Shown here in pieces: positions 27,329 to 37,343 of a stretch of 64,000 nucleotides of DNA; position 1 is the first letter of the stretch, and the number at the start of each line of letters is the position of its first letter. Source of the DNA: MFD04580-c1 sp963702995 (GTDB taxonomy: Bacteria > Planctomycetota > Phycisphaerae > Tepidisphaerales > Tepidisphaeraceae); contig OY969783.1 of assembly GCA_963702995.1 (NCBI GenBank), forward strand, positions 3,286,001 through 3,350,000. Reading direction: 5' to 3'. A program made the position numbers and the translations under genes. The notes under the pieces are model-generated. The model was not told where the DNA came from. It worked only from the letters and a program-made list of their open reading frames with translations, and made no database searches.

Positions 27329-28789
27329 ATGGGTCGCGGTGTCATGTTTCAGTACTTCGAATGGAATAGCCCGGCGGATGGCTCGCTCTGGCGCGAGCTG
27401 GCGGAGCGGGCGATCGAGATCAACAACCTGGGGACCACCGCCATCTGGGGGCCGCCGGCTTACAAGGCGATGGGAGGCGGGGCGGATACCGGCTATGCCG
27501 TTTATGACCTTTACGACCTTGGGGAATTCGATCAGAAAGGAAGCGTGCGGACCAAGTACGGCACGCGCGACGAATTCCTGGCGGCCGTCAAAGCCGTGCA
27601 GGCCGCGGGGATGGATTTCTACGCCGACGTCGTCTTCAACCACCGCATGGGGGGCGACGAGACCGAGGACGTCAACATCGTCGAAGTGAACACGTCGGAT
27701 CGGAACAGCGTCGTCAGCCAGCCCTATTCGATCAAGGCATGGTCGAAGTACCTGTTCCCCGGACGGGGAGACCGGCACTCGGCGATGAAGTACAACTGGA
27801 AGCACTTCACCGCCTTCGGCTGCAACGCGGCCGTTAAGGACGACTGCGGCAGGATCTACCGAGTCGCCGACAAGACCTTCTCTGGCGAAGTCAACTTCGA
27901 GTTCGGCAACTTCGACTACCTGATGGGCGCCGACGTGGATCACTACAACACCGAGGTCCGGGCGGACCTGTTCCACTGGGGCGAATGGTTCCTGGAGACG
28001 ACGGGCTGCGCCGGTTTCCGCCTGGATGCGGTAAAGCACATCTCGGCCAGCTTCTATGTGGATTGGTTCAAGCACCTCCGCCAGAAGTTCGCCGGCCGCG
28101 AGATCTTTGCCGTCGGGGAATACTGGAGCGCCAGCCTGCCCGAGTTGCAGGGATACCTGGCGGCGACCAACGGCACGATGCGACTGTTTGACGTCCCGCT
28201 CCACTTCCACCTGCACGAGGCTTCGAAGAAGGGGCGCGACTACGACCTGTCGAAGATCTTCGACGGGACGCTGGTCCAGGAGAACCCGCTGTTGGCCGTC
28301 ACGTTCGTTGACAACCACGACAGCCAGCCGGGCCAGTCGCTGGAATCGTGGGTGGACGACTGGTTCAAGCCCTTGGCCTACGCGCTGATCCTGCTCCGCG
28401 AGCACGGGTACCCGTGCCTTTTCTACGCCGACTATTTCGGCAACCCTGGCGACCCCGAGCAGGGGAAATCCAAGCTGACGAGCCATCGCAAGCTGATCGA
28501 CGATTTCCTCTCGGTCCGCCGCCGGGCGACCTATGGCGAGCTGCGCGATTATTTCGATCACCCGCAGTGCGTCGGCTGGGTTTGGACGGGCACGCCACAG
28601 CACTCGGACGTCTCGGCCGTCTTGATGAGCACCGGCGACGTGGGTCAGAAGCGCATGGGCACCGGCCGCCCCCACACCACGTTCCGCGACGTCACCGGCC
28701 ACTGCCCCGAGCCCGTCACCACCGACGACCAAGGCGACGGCGATTTCTACTGCCCCCCCGGCGGCGTGAGCGTCTATTGCTCCTGCTAA
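27329..28789 (+). CDS. Cytoplasmic alpha-amylase, GH13
   Basis: 486 residues without a signal peptide. It resembles cytoplasmic alpha-amylases of the E. coli AmyA / Bacillus AmyS type (GH13 subfamily 5). Catalytic regions: GFRLDAVKHI with nucleophile D233, AVGEYW with acid/base E264, and FVDNHDSQ with D331. The N-terminal GVMFQYFEWN and the DVVFNHRMGGDE segment are typical of this subfamily. GGAG at 27319-27322 supports the ATG at 27329. It probably degrades intracellular glycogen or maltodextrins, together with the GH15 enzyme encoded at 42066. Confidence 0.94.
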   Translation: MGRGVMFQYFEWNSPADGSLWRELAERAIEINNLGTTAIWGPPAYKAMGGGADTGYAVYDLYDLGEFDQKGSVRTKYGTRDEFLAAVKAVQAAGMDFYADVVFNHRMGGDETEDVNIVEVNTSDRNSVVSQPYSIKAWSKYLFPGRGDRHSAMKYNWKHFTAFGCNAAVKDDCGRIYRVADKTFSGEVNFEFGNFDYLMGADVDHYNTEVRADLFHWGEWFLETTGCAGFRLDAVKHISASFYVDWFKHLRQKFAGREIFAVGEYWSASLPELQGYLAATNGTMRLFDVPLHFHLHEASKKGRDYDLSKIFDGTLVQENPLLAVTFVDNHDSQPGQSLESWVDDWFKPLAYALILLREHGYPCLFYADYFGNPGDPEQGKSKLTSHRKLIDDFLSVRRRATYGELRDYFDHPQCVGWVWTGTPQHSDVSAVLMSTGDVGQKRMGTGRPHTTFRDVTGHCPEPVTTDDQGDGDFYCPPGGVSVYCSC

Positions 28790-28813
28790 GAAGTCCCTGA
28801 AGGCGGCGGCAGG

Positions 28814-28928
28814 AAATGCTGAAGTCGGAATGCTGAATGCTGAATGCTGAATGGAGAAGGAGCTCGGAAGCGAGCAGCCCTCGCCCCCAATTTTAATTCA
28901 GCATCCAGCATTCAGCATTCAGCATTTT
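28814..28928. repeat. Long hairpin built of tandem GCTGAAT units
   Basis: Arm 28814-28852 consists of repeated AATGCTG units; arm 28896-28928 is its reverse complement (ATTCAGCATCCAGCATTCAG and onward), ending in a short T-run (CATTTTCC). It follows the amylase stop and could terminate that transcript. Same design as the hairpin at 786-883 but with a different unit. Confidence 0.8.
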
Positions 28929-28945
28929 CCGCATACACTTCCCCC

Positions 28946-29428
28946 ATGTGGACCCGAACCCTCCTTCTCGGCCTGCCGCTCGCGGGGCTCGCGCTCGGCT
29001 GTGCTTCGGATCGGAACGAGATCTTCAATATCAACGTTCACAACTCGACGACGCGGCCGGTGATGCTCAGTCTGGCGAAGGCGGCCGACGGCGGCCGCGA
29101 GCCGGGGCCGTATGAGGCGGAGTGGGCTTCTCCGGAAGATGTCGCGCTGGAATCACCATCGAATCGCGAGAAGTGGGCGCTGGCCACCCTCCCGCCCGGC
29201 CATGACGCGGTCATCAAGGACATGAAGGGGAAGTTCGACTCCTACACCCACGCCATGCTTCGGGTCTACGCCGGGGAGATGACGATCTCGCAGATGCTCG
29301 CCCGCGGCGCGGGCAACCCGGAGCGCCTCGACATCCCGCTCACGCCAGGATCAAACGCGATCACGCTGTCAGAGAAAGCGGGGTCAATCACGGCGATGGT
29401 CGATCAAACCGCGCCGCCGCGGAAGTAA
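28946..29428 (+). CDS. Putative lipoprotein, unknown function
   Basis: 160 residues. Signal sequence MWTRTLLLGLPLAGLALGC ends in a lipobox (LALGC), with Cys 19 as the predicted lipidated residue. The mature part (IFNINVHNSTTRPVMLSL, WASPEDVALESPSN, AITLSEKAGSITAMV) shows no recognised domain and looks beta-rich. The ATG lies only 18 bases after a palindromic repeat, so its promoter may be inside or upstream of that element. It precedes moaB by 13 nt, which suggests co-transcription, though no functional link is apparent. Confidence 0.75.
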   Translation: MWTRTLLLGLPLAGLALGCASDRNEIFNINVHNSTTRPVMLSLAKAADGGREPGPYEAEWASPEDVALESPSNREKWALATLPPGHDAVIKDMKGKFDSYTHAMLRVYAGEMTISQMLARGAGNPERLDIPLTPGSNAITLSEKAGSITAMVDQTAPPRK

Positions 29429-29441
29429 GGCCAAGTCGATC

Positions 29442-29966
29442 ATGCCCTACGATGAGCACCAGGCCGCGGCCGCATCGAGCCCCAAGAATGCGCCGGCGCG
29501 ATGCGCGATCGTTACCCTCAGCGACACACGCACCGAGGCGACCGACAAGAGCGGGCGCCGCGTCCGGGAGTTGCTCGAGCAGGCGGGGCACGCGACAGTG
29601 GATTACCGAATCCTCCCGGATGATCCGGCCGCTTTAGCGGCGCACCTCAATGCGCAACTCGGCCGGGCCGACGTCGATGCCATCCTCACCAACGGCGGCA
29701 CAGGCATCAGCCGCCGCGATCAGACGATCGCGGCTGTCGAGCGGGCGATCGAGACCCCATTGCCCGGTTTCGGAGAGCTGTTTCGGATGCTGAGCTGGGG
29801 ACAGATCGGCAGTGGCGCGATGTTAAGCCGGGCGATCGGCGGCGTGGCGCGGGGGAAGCTCCTTTTCGCCATGCCCGGGTCAACGCCCGCCGTCGAGCTG
29901 GCGATGGAGAAGCTCATCCTCCCGGAAATGAAGCATCTGTTGTTCGAGCTGCGCAAGCAGACTTGA
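29442..29966 (+). CDS. moaB: MoaB/Mog-family molybdopterin biosynthesis protein
   Basis: 174 residues. Cytoplasmic protein of the MoaB/MogA fold, involved in molybdopterin adenylylation or a related step of molybdenum cofactor synthesis. Motifs: CAIVTLSDTRTEATDKSG at the N-terminus, AILTNGGTGISRRDQT (the TGGTG-type loop) and AMPGSTPAVELAMEKLILPE near the end. Length and order of motifs fit MoaB. No other Mo-cofactor gene is adjacent. Confidence 0.9.
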   Translation: MPYDEHQAAAASSPKNAPARCAIVTLSDTRTEATDKSGRRVRELLEQAGHATVDYRILPDDPAALAAHLNAQLGRADVDAILTNGGTGISRRDQTIAAVERAIETPLPGFGELFRMLSWGQIGSGAMLSRAIGGVARGKLLFAMPGSTPAVELAMEKLILPEMKHLLFELRKQT

Positions 29967-30146
29967 TGGCCTCATCCCCGCAGGGCACGCCATTGATTGC
30001 CGCCTTGTCAGCCTCCCACGTGACGGGCAGTATTGACGCCAGATATCTTCGTACGCAGATCGAATACTCGAGGGCCAACGCCCGACCTGCGTGCCGTACC
30101 CGGCGGCCGATCGAACCCGGCGGCCGATCGAACCCGGCGGCCGCCG

Positions 30147-30728
30147 TCAGCTTGCGCCGAGCTTCCCGAGCCAGATGCCGATCGCGAAGACAATCCCGCC
30201 GCCCACGATCACCTGCGCAACCGTCTTGGCGAGCGGCGTCTTCATAAAGCGATACCGAATGTAGGCGATCGCGATCAACTCGACGACGACCACAATGTAG
30301 GCCAGATGAAGCGCGAGACGCAGGTTCGGGATCAGAAACGGGAACGTGTGGAGCATCCCGCCGATCACCGTCGCTAGGCCCGTGATCGCGCCGCGGAGCA
30401 GCGGCGTGCCGCGGCCGGTGACCACGCCGTCGTCGCTCAGCGCCTCAGCCAGCCCCATCGAAATGCCCGCACCGACACTCGCCGCCAAGCCGACGAAAAA
30501 GGCATAGGACGTCGCGTTCGCCAGGTTATGGGTGAGCCCGGCGGCCGCGAACAGAGGGGCGAGCGTCGAAACCGAGCCGTCCATCAACCCCAACAGAGCG
30601 GGCTGAACCTTCTGAAGGACAAAGCGTGAATCCTGGTCGTCCGTCACGGACGGGGACGTCGCGGCGGCCTGCGGGTCGCCCATTCCTGTCGCGTCAACGC
30701 CAGGTTCGATGCTGCCAATCGCGCTCAT
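30147..30728 (-). CDS. VIT1/CCC1-family transporter-like membrane protein
   Basis: 193 residues from the ATG at 30728 (MSAIGSIEPG). The segment LQKVQPALLGLMDGSVSTLA, followed by PLFAAAG, matches the first helix region of VIT1/CCC1 iron/manganese transporters and of the erythrin-vacuolar iron transport family. Five hydrophobic segments follow, including FFVGLAASVGAGISMGLAEA and VAQVIVGGGIVFAIGIWLG. Iron or manganese export is the likely activity by family, not shown. It is convergent with moaB and in the same direction as the beta-helix gene upstream. Confidence 0.8.
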   Translation of the reverse strand: MSAIGSIEPGVDATGMGDPQAAATSPSVTDDQDSRFVLQKVQPALLGLMDGSVSTLAPLFAAAGLTHNLANATSYAFFVGLAASVGAGISMGLAEALSDDGVVTGRGTPLLRGAITGLATVIGGMLHTFPFLIPNLRLALHLAYIVVVVELIAIAYIRYRFMKTPLAKTVAQVIVGGGIVFAIGIWLGKLGAS

Positions 30729-30819
30729 TCTGCCGCCTTGTCGTGATCGTTGGTCGATAGGCCCGTCTAGCCGACGCTGCAAAAGGCGCGCCCGAGGCGA
30801 CGCCAAAGGACCGTGGGTG

Positions 30820-33632
30820 TTAACGGATTCTCAGTTCCAGGTCGTCCAGATAGAACGTGGCCGCCTTCTCGCCCGCTGCCGTAAAGCCGAACCAGCCGAG
30901 CCGGTCAAAGCCGGGTGCGCACGGGAGCTTCGAGAGCCGCAAAGTCTCGCCCCCGGCCGCCGTGATGGCCAGATCATACGTGCCCGCCTTGCGGCCGAGC
31001 GGGCAGGTAATTTCAAAGGTCGTCCATTCGCCCAGAGGGAGCTTCATCGCAACCGATTTGTCATGGCCGACGCGAAGCGCTCCTGACGCGTCAATCCGAA
31101 ACGACGGGCCGACCCGGTAGTTCGACCCCTCGGCCTTGGCCGGCGTCACGGCGGGCGTTCGCCACTCGTGGGCGATTTCCGCGCCGGCTTTTGGGCGGAC
31201 GGCGAATCGGCAAACAACGATCCCGTCGGCGTACATTGGCGCCCAAAAGACGTACGGGTCGTGCCGCTGCTTCTGGCCGGCCGCATCGGTGAATCGGAGG
31301 CTCCGCTTGCCGCTGTGGGCCACGGCGTCGGTGACGCGGATCGTCGCGACATCGTTCTCTTCAACGGTGGTCGCGCCGTCGGCGGCCGAGCCGACGGGCG
31401 TCTCCTCGAACGAATCCTGGATCGCCTGCGGCCCGGGCGACGGCGGGAACATGCGCGGCCACTGCGCTGGCGTCGCATCCGGAGGCTCGTGCGTCGTGCG
31501 ACCGGCGCCGCTGACGTCGAACGGCTTGAAGCCCAGGCGAAGCGCCGGCGACTCACTGCTCAAACGGTAGTCATCCTTATCCAGGCTCGCGAAGCCCGGG
31601 TCGGCGACGACCGAGTGCTTATCGAGCCCCTTCTCCCGCCACGCCTCGAGCGTGAGCCCGGCGAACATCGGCGGCTCACCGCCGTGGGTGCCGTTCCAGT
31701 AGACGTTGTGATCGACCTGGAACTTATCGAGGTGGGCGCTCAACAGCTTGTTCATCCAGTTCGTTCGAATGACCGACGGGTCAGCCCAGCCGTCAACGAT
31801 GTTGTTTTCGAACGTGAAGACGCGGGGCTCGCGGACGACGCCCAGCTTGCTCGGCCAATCCAGACGCGTCGGGCCAAACTGCACGCCGATGCTGGGCCCG
31901 AAGATGTTGTTGCGGACCGTGTTCTCTTCTCCGTAGTGTTGGTGAAAGCCGCCATCGTGGGTGTGATAGACGAGGTTGTCTTCGGCGACGATGCCGGTCG
32001 AGCCTTCGTCGTAGTAAATGCCCCACCCGCCATAGCCCCCCGGGCCGCCAAATCGCTCGATGTCGTGCATGAGGTTGTGGTGAATCCGCGTCCCCGGAGA
32101 GATCCCCAGGGTGTAGATGAACCCCATGTCGCTCAGCACCCCCTGGCCGATGGTGTGGATGTGATTCCACGCGACCGTGTTGTCATGCGCTTCGCTCGGC
32201 CCGCCGCCCCACGTCCAGCCGATGGAGATGGCGGTGTAGTAGAGGTCATGGATGTCGTTGTGCTCGATGTTGACCTCGGACGCCTGACCCACCCAAATGC
32301 CGACGGCCGCCGGTTGCGTGCGGCCCACGTGGGCGATCTGGTTGTCGCGGATCGTATGCCGTTTCACCTGCTTCTGGGGCGGGTTCGGCGCATGGGTCGT
32401 TCCGATCTTGATGCCGCCGGCCCCCAGATCGATGAATCGGCAGGACTCAATCGCATCGTCCTGGCAGCCGATGTCCAGGTCGATCCCATAAGTGCCCATG
32501 TGCTCGAAGGAGCACCCCTCAAACCGGCAGTCGTGCGCTCCGCGGCCGTAGACGCCGCCCGAGATCGTCACCACCGCTTGGGGCACCCCATACCCTTGCG
32601 GCGGCACGACCCAGTTCGTGTGTGCGAACGACAGGCCGCGGAAGGCCAGGTGGCTCACGGGCGCGTCGGCCGCATTGGCAAGGTCGCCCGCGTCCAGAAC
32701 GATCAATTTCTCCAGCTTCGGCGCGACCACAAACACGTGCTCAGGCGTTTCACCCGGGAGCGGAAGGTAGGTTAGCACCCCGGTCGGCCGGTTCAGGTAC
32801 CACTGGCCCGGCGTATCGAGGGCTTCGGCGACGTTCTCGACCAGGAATCGCGTCCCAGGCTTCACCTGAGCGTACGAGGCGGCGCGCATCTGCGGCGCGG
32901 TGAAAGTAACCGTGTTGGCGGCCGCGTCCACAGACGCAATGCGGTACGTCGGGTTGAACCACGCGAAGAAGGGGGAGACTTCGACGTCGCCGAGGTTCTT
33001 CCAAGTGGCCTGGATCAACCGCGGCGGGAAGCGGAACCGGTCGTCCCCCTTGGTGCGGCCGGCGGCGGCGTCTCCGGCGGCACGGGCAGCGACAAAGTAG
33101 AAGCCTTCCTTGGGCAGCCGGGGACGATTGCGGCGTTGGTCGCCGACGAACAACTGCGAAAAGTTCCATTCCCCCGCTTTAACGTCGGGAAGCGTGGTCA
33201 CCCATCGGCCCGGCTCGCGCGCATCCCACCCTAGACCGGGCGGCCGCCGCTGAGGAGAGGCGTTTCGCCCGGGAACGCGGCATAGACGATCGGCGCGTCG
33301 GCTGATCCCGAATCTTCCGGCGTGAAGGTGACGGTTTTGTCGAGGAAGTACACGCCGCCGTGCAGCAGAACCGTCGTCGGCCGCAACGGCGCCTGGGCGG
33401 TACGCAGCTTTCGCACTGCAACGCGGGCTGCGTCGAGCGACGCGAGCGGGCCGTCTTTCCCGTCGGCCGATGCTTGCGACAACCGACCGGACCAGGCGTC
33501 ATTGCCGGCGGGGCTGACGTAAAGATCCGCGGCGGGCGCGTCGGCCGCGACGACTGGACGACCCGCACAGAACAGGGCGGCCGCTAACACGAAGCCCTTG
33601 ACGCCGCCGCGAATGTCAACCCGCATCATCAT
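30820..33632 (-). CDS. Secreted right-handed beta-helix protein (frameshifted)
   Basis: Predicted to be exported: the N-terminus MMMRVDIRGGVKGFVLAAAL then FCAGRPVVAADA is a signal peptide. DLYVSPAGNDAWSG and VLLHGGVYFL are typical openings of parallel beta-helix carbohydrate-acting proteins. The middle contains repeated short beta-helix turns (RFEGCSFEHMG, ESCRFIDLGAGGIKIG, IEHNDIHDLYYTAISIG) and the C-terminus resembles a concanavalin-like domain (FYLDDLELRIR). A one-base deletion near 33235 creates a stop after LSGGRPV; restoring one base continues into GWDAREPGRWVTTLP, about 937 residues. Its start codon overlaps the stop of the upstream phosphatase gene, indicating translational coupling. 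The substrate is unknown. Confidence 0.85.
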
Positions 33633-34099
33633 CCTCTCTGTACCGCAGGGCGCCCGGCGGGCGTTGAAGGCGAGAGGGACTCAACCAACGCCCGAACCTT
33701 CTCCTCAATCCGCGGCAAGGCCTGATCGCTGGTCGAAAGATCCAGGTCGTGAATGTGCCAGTAAATGACCCGATCGGGCCATTCGGGATGCCGCTCCGCC
33801 AGGTACCTGCGGTGCTCCGCCTCCTTGAGGGCAATGACGTACTCGGCCGAGGCGAGATCATCATCGGAGCATTGAACCGGGAACGACACCGGTTCGGGCA
33901 GCGGGATGTCGCGCTCGGCAAGGCCGCGGCGGGTGTGTGCCGAGATGGGGCCGACGTTGTGCCCGAGGTTCGTCGCCAGCCCCCGACTGAAGGCGCGCCA
34001 GTCCAGCCCCGCGGCGGCCGCCAGGTAGTTGAACAGCAGTTCCGCGAAGCGGCTGCGGTAATAGTTGCCCGTGCAGAGAAAGAGAATTTGCCTCGCCAT
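33629..34099 (-). CDS. Low-molecular-weight phosphotyrosine phosphatase-like protein
   Basis: 156 residues from ATG 34099 (MARQILFLC); an ATG at 34117 would add six. The catalytic loop C-x5-R is FLCTGNYYRSR with C9 and R15. In classical LMW-PTPs this loop reads CxGNxCRS; the second cysteine is Tyr here. The usual distal DPD acid segment is not obvious; IHDLDLS may correspond. Arsenate reductase activity is an alternative in this fold. The stop codon overlaps the start of the beta-helix gene by 4 nt, so the two form an operon. Confidence 0.82.
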   Translation of the reverse strand: MARQILFLCTGNYYRSRFAELLFNYLAAAAGLDWRAFSRGLATNLGHNVGPISAHTRRGLAERDIPLPEPVSFPVQCSDDDLASAEYVIALKEAEHRRYLAERHPEWPDRVIYWHIHDLDLSTSDQALPRIEEKVRALVESLSPSTPAGRPAVQRG

Positions 34100-34239
34100 C
34101 TCTCCCGCTTCTATCATGCCGGCGCTAGGGGTTGAAGAAGCGAACGGCTGACTTCACCTAAAATCGCGAGTGGCGGCGATCAAGACGGCTGGCGACGCCG
34201 TGTTCACGTCTTCCCCGATCGACCAACCAATGAGGGCCT

Positions 34240-35826
34240 ATGAGAGTTAAGAACGCCGGGCGGTCAGGAACGATCGTCACGCTCGCCATCTCCCTGATCG
34301 CGTGCCTGGCCTCGCCGGTCAACGCGCAAACGACGCGGCCGACCGTCGCGGCGCCAGGGCCCGACATCCTCTTCGCCATCGCCGACGACTGGTCCTTCCC
34401 GCACGCCGGCGTTTACGGCGACACCTGCGTGAAGACACCCACCTTCGACCGCGTCGCCCGCGAGGGGGCGCTGTTCACGCATTCGTTCTGCGTCGCGCCA
34501 AGCTGCACCGCCTCTCGCGCGTCGATCTTGACCGGCCAATTCCCCCACCGCCTGCAGGAAGGGGCGAACCTCCACGGCACGCTCCCGGCGAAGTTCGCCG
34601 TCTATCCCGATCTGCTGGAGAAGGCGGGCTATTTTGTCGGGTACATGGGCAAGGGATGGGCGCCCGGCCAGCTCGGCCAGCGAACGCGGAACCCGGCCGG
34701 GCCGGTCTTTCCGAACTTTGAGGCCTTCCTCCGCGCGGTCCCGCCGGGCAAGCCATTCTGCTTCTGGTACGGCAGCCGCGACCCGCATCGCCCCTACAGC
34801 AAGGGGCAGGGCGCCGAATCGGGCCTCAAGGCCGCGGATGTGAAAGTCCCCGCGTTCCTCCTCGATACGCCGGAGACGCGGAACGATATTCTCGATTACT
34901 ACTTTGCCGTCGAGCGATACGACCACGACACCGGCGAGATCATGCGCCAGATCGAGCAGGCCGGCCGCCTCGATCGGACGATGGTCGTCATGACCAGCGA
35001 CAACGGCATGCCCTTTCCTCGCGCCAAGGCCAACCTGTACGACGCCGGCTCGCACATGCCCCTGGCGATCCGCTGGCCCGACAAGGTGCGCGCCGGGCAG
35101 GTGATCGATGCGTTCATCAGCCACATCGACCTCTGCCCAACCTTCCTCGAAGCCGCCGGCATCGACCCCTCGACCCTGCCCGACCTCTGTGGCCATAGCT
35201 TCCTGAAGTCGATCGTCCCCGCCGCATCTCCCGTCCAGCCTGCGACGGAGCCCGCCAGGGAGCCGGGGACGCCGCCCGAGATCGCCGGGACGCAAGGGCC
35301 GGCGATCTTCGTCGAGCGCGAGCGGCACGCGAACGTCCGCGCGGGCGACCTGGGGTATCCGTCGCGGGCGCTGCGAACGGGCCGATACCTCTACATCCTG
35401 AACCTGCGGCCGCAAACATGGCCGGCCGGCGACCCGCAACTCTGGAAGTCCGTCGGCCCGTTCGGCGACATCGACCCCGGCCCGACCAAGGAGGAGATGC
35501 TCCTCCGGCGCAGCGAAGAGGCGATGCAGCCCTTGTTCGAGCTGGCGACGGCCAAGCGCCCCCGCGAGGAGCTTTACGATCTGGAAAAGGACCCCGCCCA
35601 GGTGAACAACGTCGCCGACCACACCGAATACGCCGCCCCCCAGCAGGCGATGCGTGCCCGGCTGGAGACCTGGATGAAGTCCACCGGCGACCCCCGCGCG
35701 GCCGCCGGCGGCGACTACACCGGCTTCGACAAGTACCCCTACCTCGCCGGCCCCGGCGACGGCGTAGCGGCAACCCGTCCGGCCCGGCGCGGCGCGGCCA
35801 CCCGCCCGGCCCGCAGTCCCGAATGA
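34240..35826 (+). CDS. Secreted sulfatase, S1 family
   Basis: 528 residues. The signal peptide (IVTLAISLIACLASPVNAQ) is followed by a sulfatase domain. The formylglycine motif is CTASRASILTG with C89 as the predicted modified cysteine (C-x-A-S-R form). Other family segments: DILFAIADDWSFPHAGVYG (metal site), YFVGYMGKGW, YGSRDPHRPY, MTSDNGMPFPRAK and EELYDLEKDPAQVNNVADH. Planctomycetota encode many such enzymes for removing sulfate from algal or host glycans; the specific substrate is unknown. Activity would require a formylglycine-generating enzyme, not seen in this window. Confidence 0.94.
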   Translation: MRVKNAGRSGTIVTLAISLIACLASPVNAQTTRPTVAAPGPDILFAIADDWSFPHAGVYGDTCVKTPTFDRVAREGALFTHSFCVAPSCTASRASILTGQFPHRLQEGANLHGTLPAKFAVYPDLLEKAGYFVGYMGKGWAPGQLGQRTRNPAGPVFPNFEAFLRAVPPGKPFCFWYGSRDPHRPYSKGQGAESGLKAADVKVPAFLLDTPETRNDILDYYFAVERYDHDTGEIMRQIEQAGRLDRTMVVMTSDNGMPFPRAKANLYDAGSHMPLAIRWPDKVRAGQVIDAFISHIDLCPTFLEAAGIDPSTLPDLCGHSFLKSIVPAASPVQPATEPAREPGTPPEIAGTQGPAIFVERERHANVRAGDLGYPSRALRTGRYLYILNLRPQTWPAGDPQLWKSVGPFGDIDPGPTKEEMLLRRSEEAMQPLFELATAKRPREELYDLEKDPAQVNNVADHTEYAAPQQAMRARLETWMKSTGDPRAAAGGDYTGFDKYPYLAGPGDGVAATRPARRGAATRPARSPE

Positions 35827-35838
35827 ATTTCTCGGCTC

Positions 35839-36916
35839 CTACAGGAATACATACACGTAGACGCCCACCGCGACAGCGATCAGGCCCGCGATGCTGGCCA
35901 GCGCCCACAAAATGCTCTTGCGCCGCACGGCCAGGGCAAGCGTGGCGATTGTCACGCCGGCCTGCGCTGCCAGCGCACCGTAGAAGAAGTTGCGGCTGCG
36001 CTGCTGGTGCCGCTGGGAGTTCAAGCTGCTGAGGCGAACCTGCACCTCGAAGAGCTGCGCCTCGGCCATGTTGAACTTGGATTCGCGGTCGTAGCGCTTC
36101 TGCGTGAGGCGAAGGCGGGCGGCGAGCACGTCGTCGGCGAGGTCGGCCGCCCTGCTCGTCGCGGTTGGGAGGTCGCTTTGACCTGCTTGAGCCCCCGGCG
36201 CCGGTGCGGCGCGGCGTGCGGCGGCCGCCACCTCGGCCAGGCGGCGGAAGAGCGCGGAAATCTTCTCTGCTGACTGCAGGACCGGCCTGCTCGCCGCGTC
36301 AAACCCGACCGTCGCGGCATGGGCGGCCGCCATCGCGGCGTCGAGCGATGCCTGCTTCACCTTTGCCGTATTGGGCAGGCCGTCGCGTTCGGATCGTCCG
36401 GCCGACACGTCATCGACGACCGCGGCAATGGCGGGGTCTGACGGCGGCGCCGGTTCGTTGGCGGGGATCTCGGCCGCGGCGAGGCGCTTCAACCCGTCTT
36501 TGCCGTCGCCGCGGGTCAGCACATCGGCAACAGACTTGGCGACGTTGTCGGCCTCCGATGCCGCATCCGACGATGCCGCCTTCAGCCCATCGGCCAGTTG
36601 CCGCGCCGCCTTTGAAACAGCCTCGGCGTCCGTCGGCGCCGGGCCGGCGTGAAGCAGGTCGAGTGTGTTCTGCGCCGGCCGCCCGGTCGCGCTTGGCCTG
36701 GTAGAAGCCCCACTGGTCGGTCGCCTTCGCCTGATTCTGGGCGGCGAGCGAGCGGTCGTACTGGGCCTGGCTCATTTCCCCGCCGGACATGCCGGTCAGG
36801 ATGGTCGCGACCACCGTCAACGCCACGGGGGTCGAAACGGTGACCTTGTCCCAGAACGACTTGGGCGCCTCGGGAGGCTCCGAAGCGGGCCCGTTCGCGA
36901 TCGGTTCAGATGCCAT
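35839..36916 (-). CDS. DUF4337-like membrane protein (frameshifted)
   Basis: Starting at ATG 36916 (MASEPIANGP). A membrane segment (VALTVVATILTGMSGG) is followed by YDRSLAAQNQAKATDQWGFY, which resembles DUF4337 (where ...KASDQWAFYQAK is typical), then a long Ala-rich helical region and two C-terminal membrane segments (YGALAAQAGVTIATLALAV and LWALASIAGLIAVAVGVYVY). The frame changes near 36680, after YQAKRDRAA; the continuation AQNTLDLLHAGPAPTDAEAV runs to the stop. A net +1 (or -2) shift joins the halves, giving about 359 residues. The function is unknown. Confidence 0.7.
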
Positions 36917-37125
36917 GGTTCCCAACCCTGCAAAAAAAGACCCGTCCGATGACCCGGGCTGCAGCCTGATGTCGGCAAACACCTCGGTCCTCTGCGCGGC
37001 CGACGGGGGTTGTAAGGCAGTGGCGCGCGGGCTACAAGCCCGATCGCGATGCGGCGATCAGCCGGGGTCTAGCCGTCTTTTTAGGAGGCCGCCTGCGCGA
37101 CGCAGAAGGAGACCCGGGGACTTCC

Positions 37126-37186
37126 TGGGAACGCCGACGTCCCGGTCGGCCTTGCGCACGAGCCGACCAGGACGTCGGCGTTCCAA
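37126..37186. repeat. GACGTC-type palindromic element, copy 3
   Basis: TGGGAACGCCGACGTCC at 37126-37142 pairs with GGACGTCGGCGTTCCA ending at 37185. Compared with copy 2 (9618-9679), an inner C-G pair is replaced by G-C (GGTCGGC / GCCGACC), a compensatory change. It lies in the 427-base gap between the DUF4337-like and DinB-like genes. Confidence 0.85.
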
Positions 37187-37343
37187 GGGTCAGGGTTCTG
37201 GAATTGCCGACGAAGATGGATACACCCATCGGCCGCCGGCGCGTCGGGTTGGGCCGCGGGGGCGATATGATGGGCTGACCCGGTTTGGGCGAGGGCCGCC
37301 TCTGTGGCGGCCGCCCCCGGCGGGTCCGATGACGGAGCAAACC

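Noticed and set aside
31168..32775. A 535-codon open frame antisense to the beta-helix gene
   Set aside because: The translation has no recognisable domain, while the opposite strand encodes clear beta-helix repeats.
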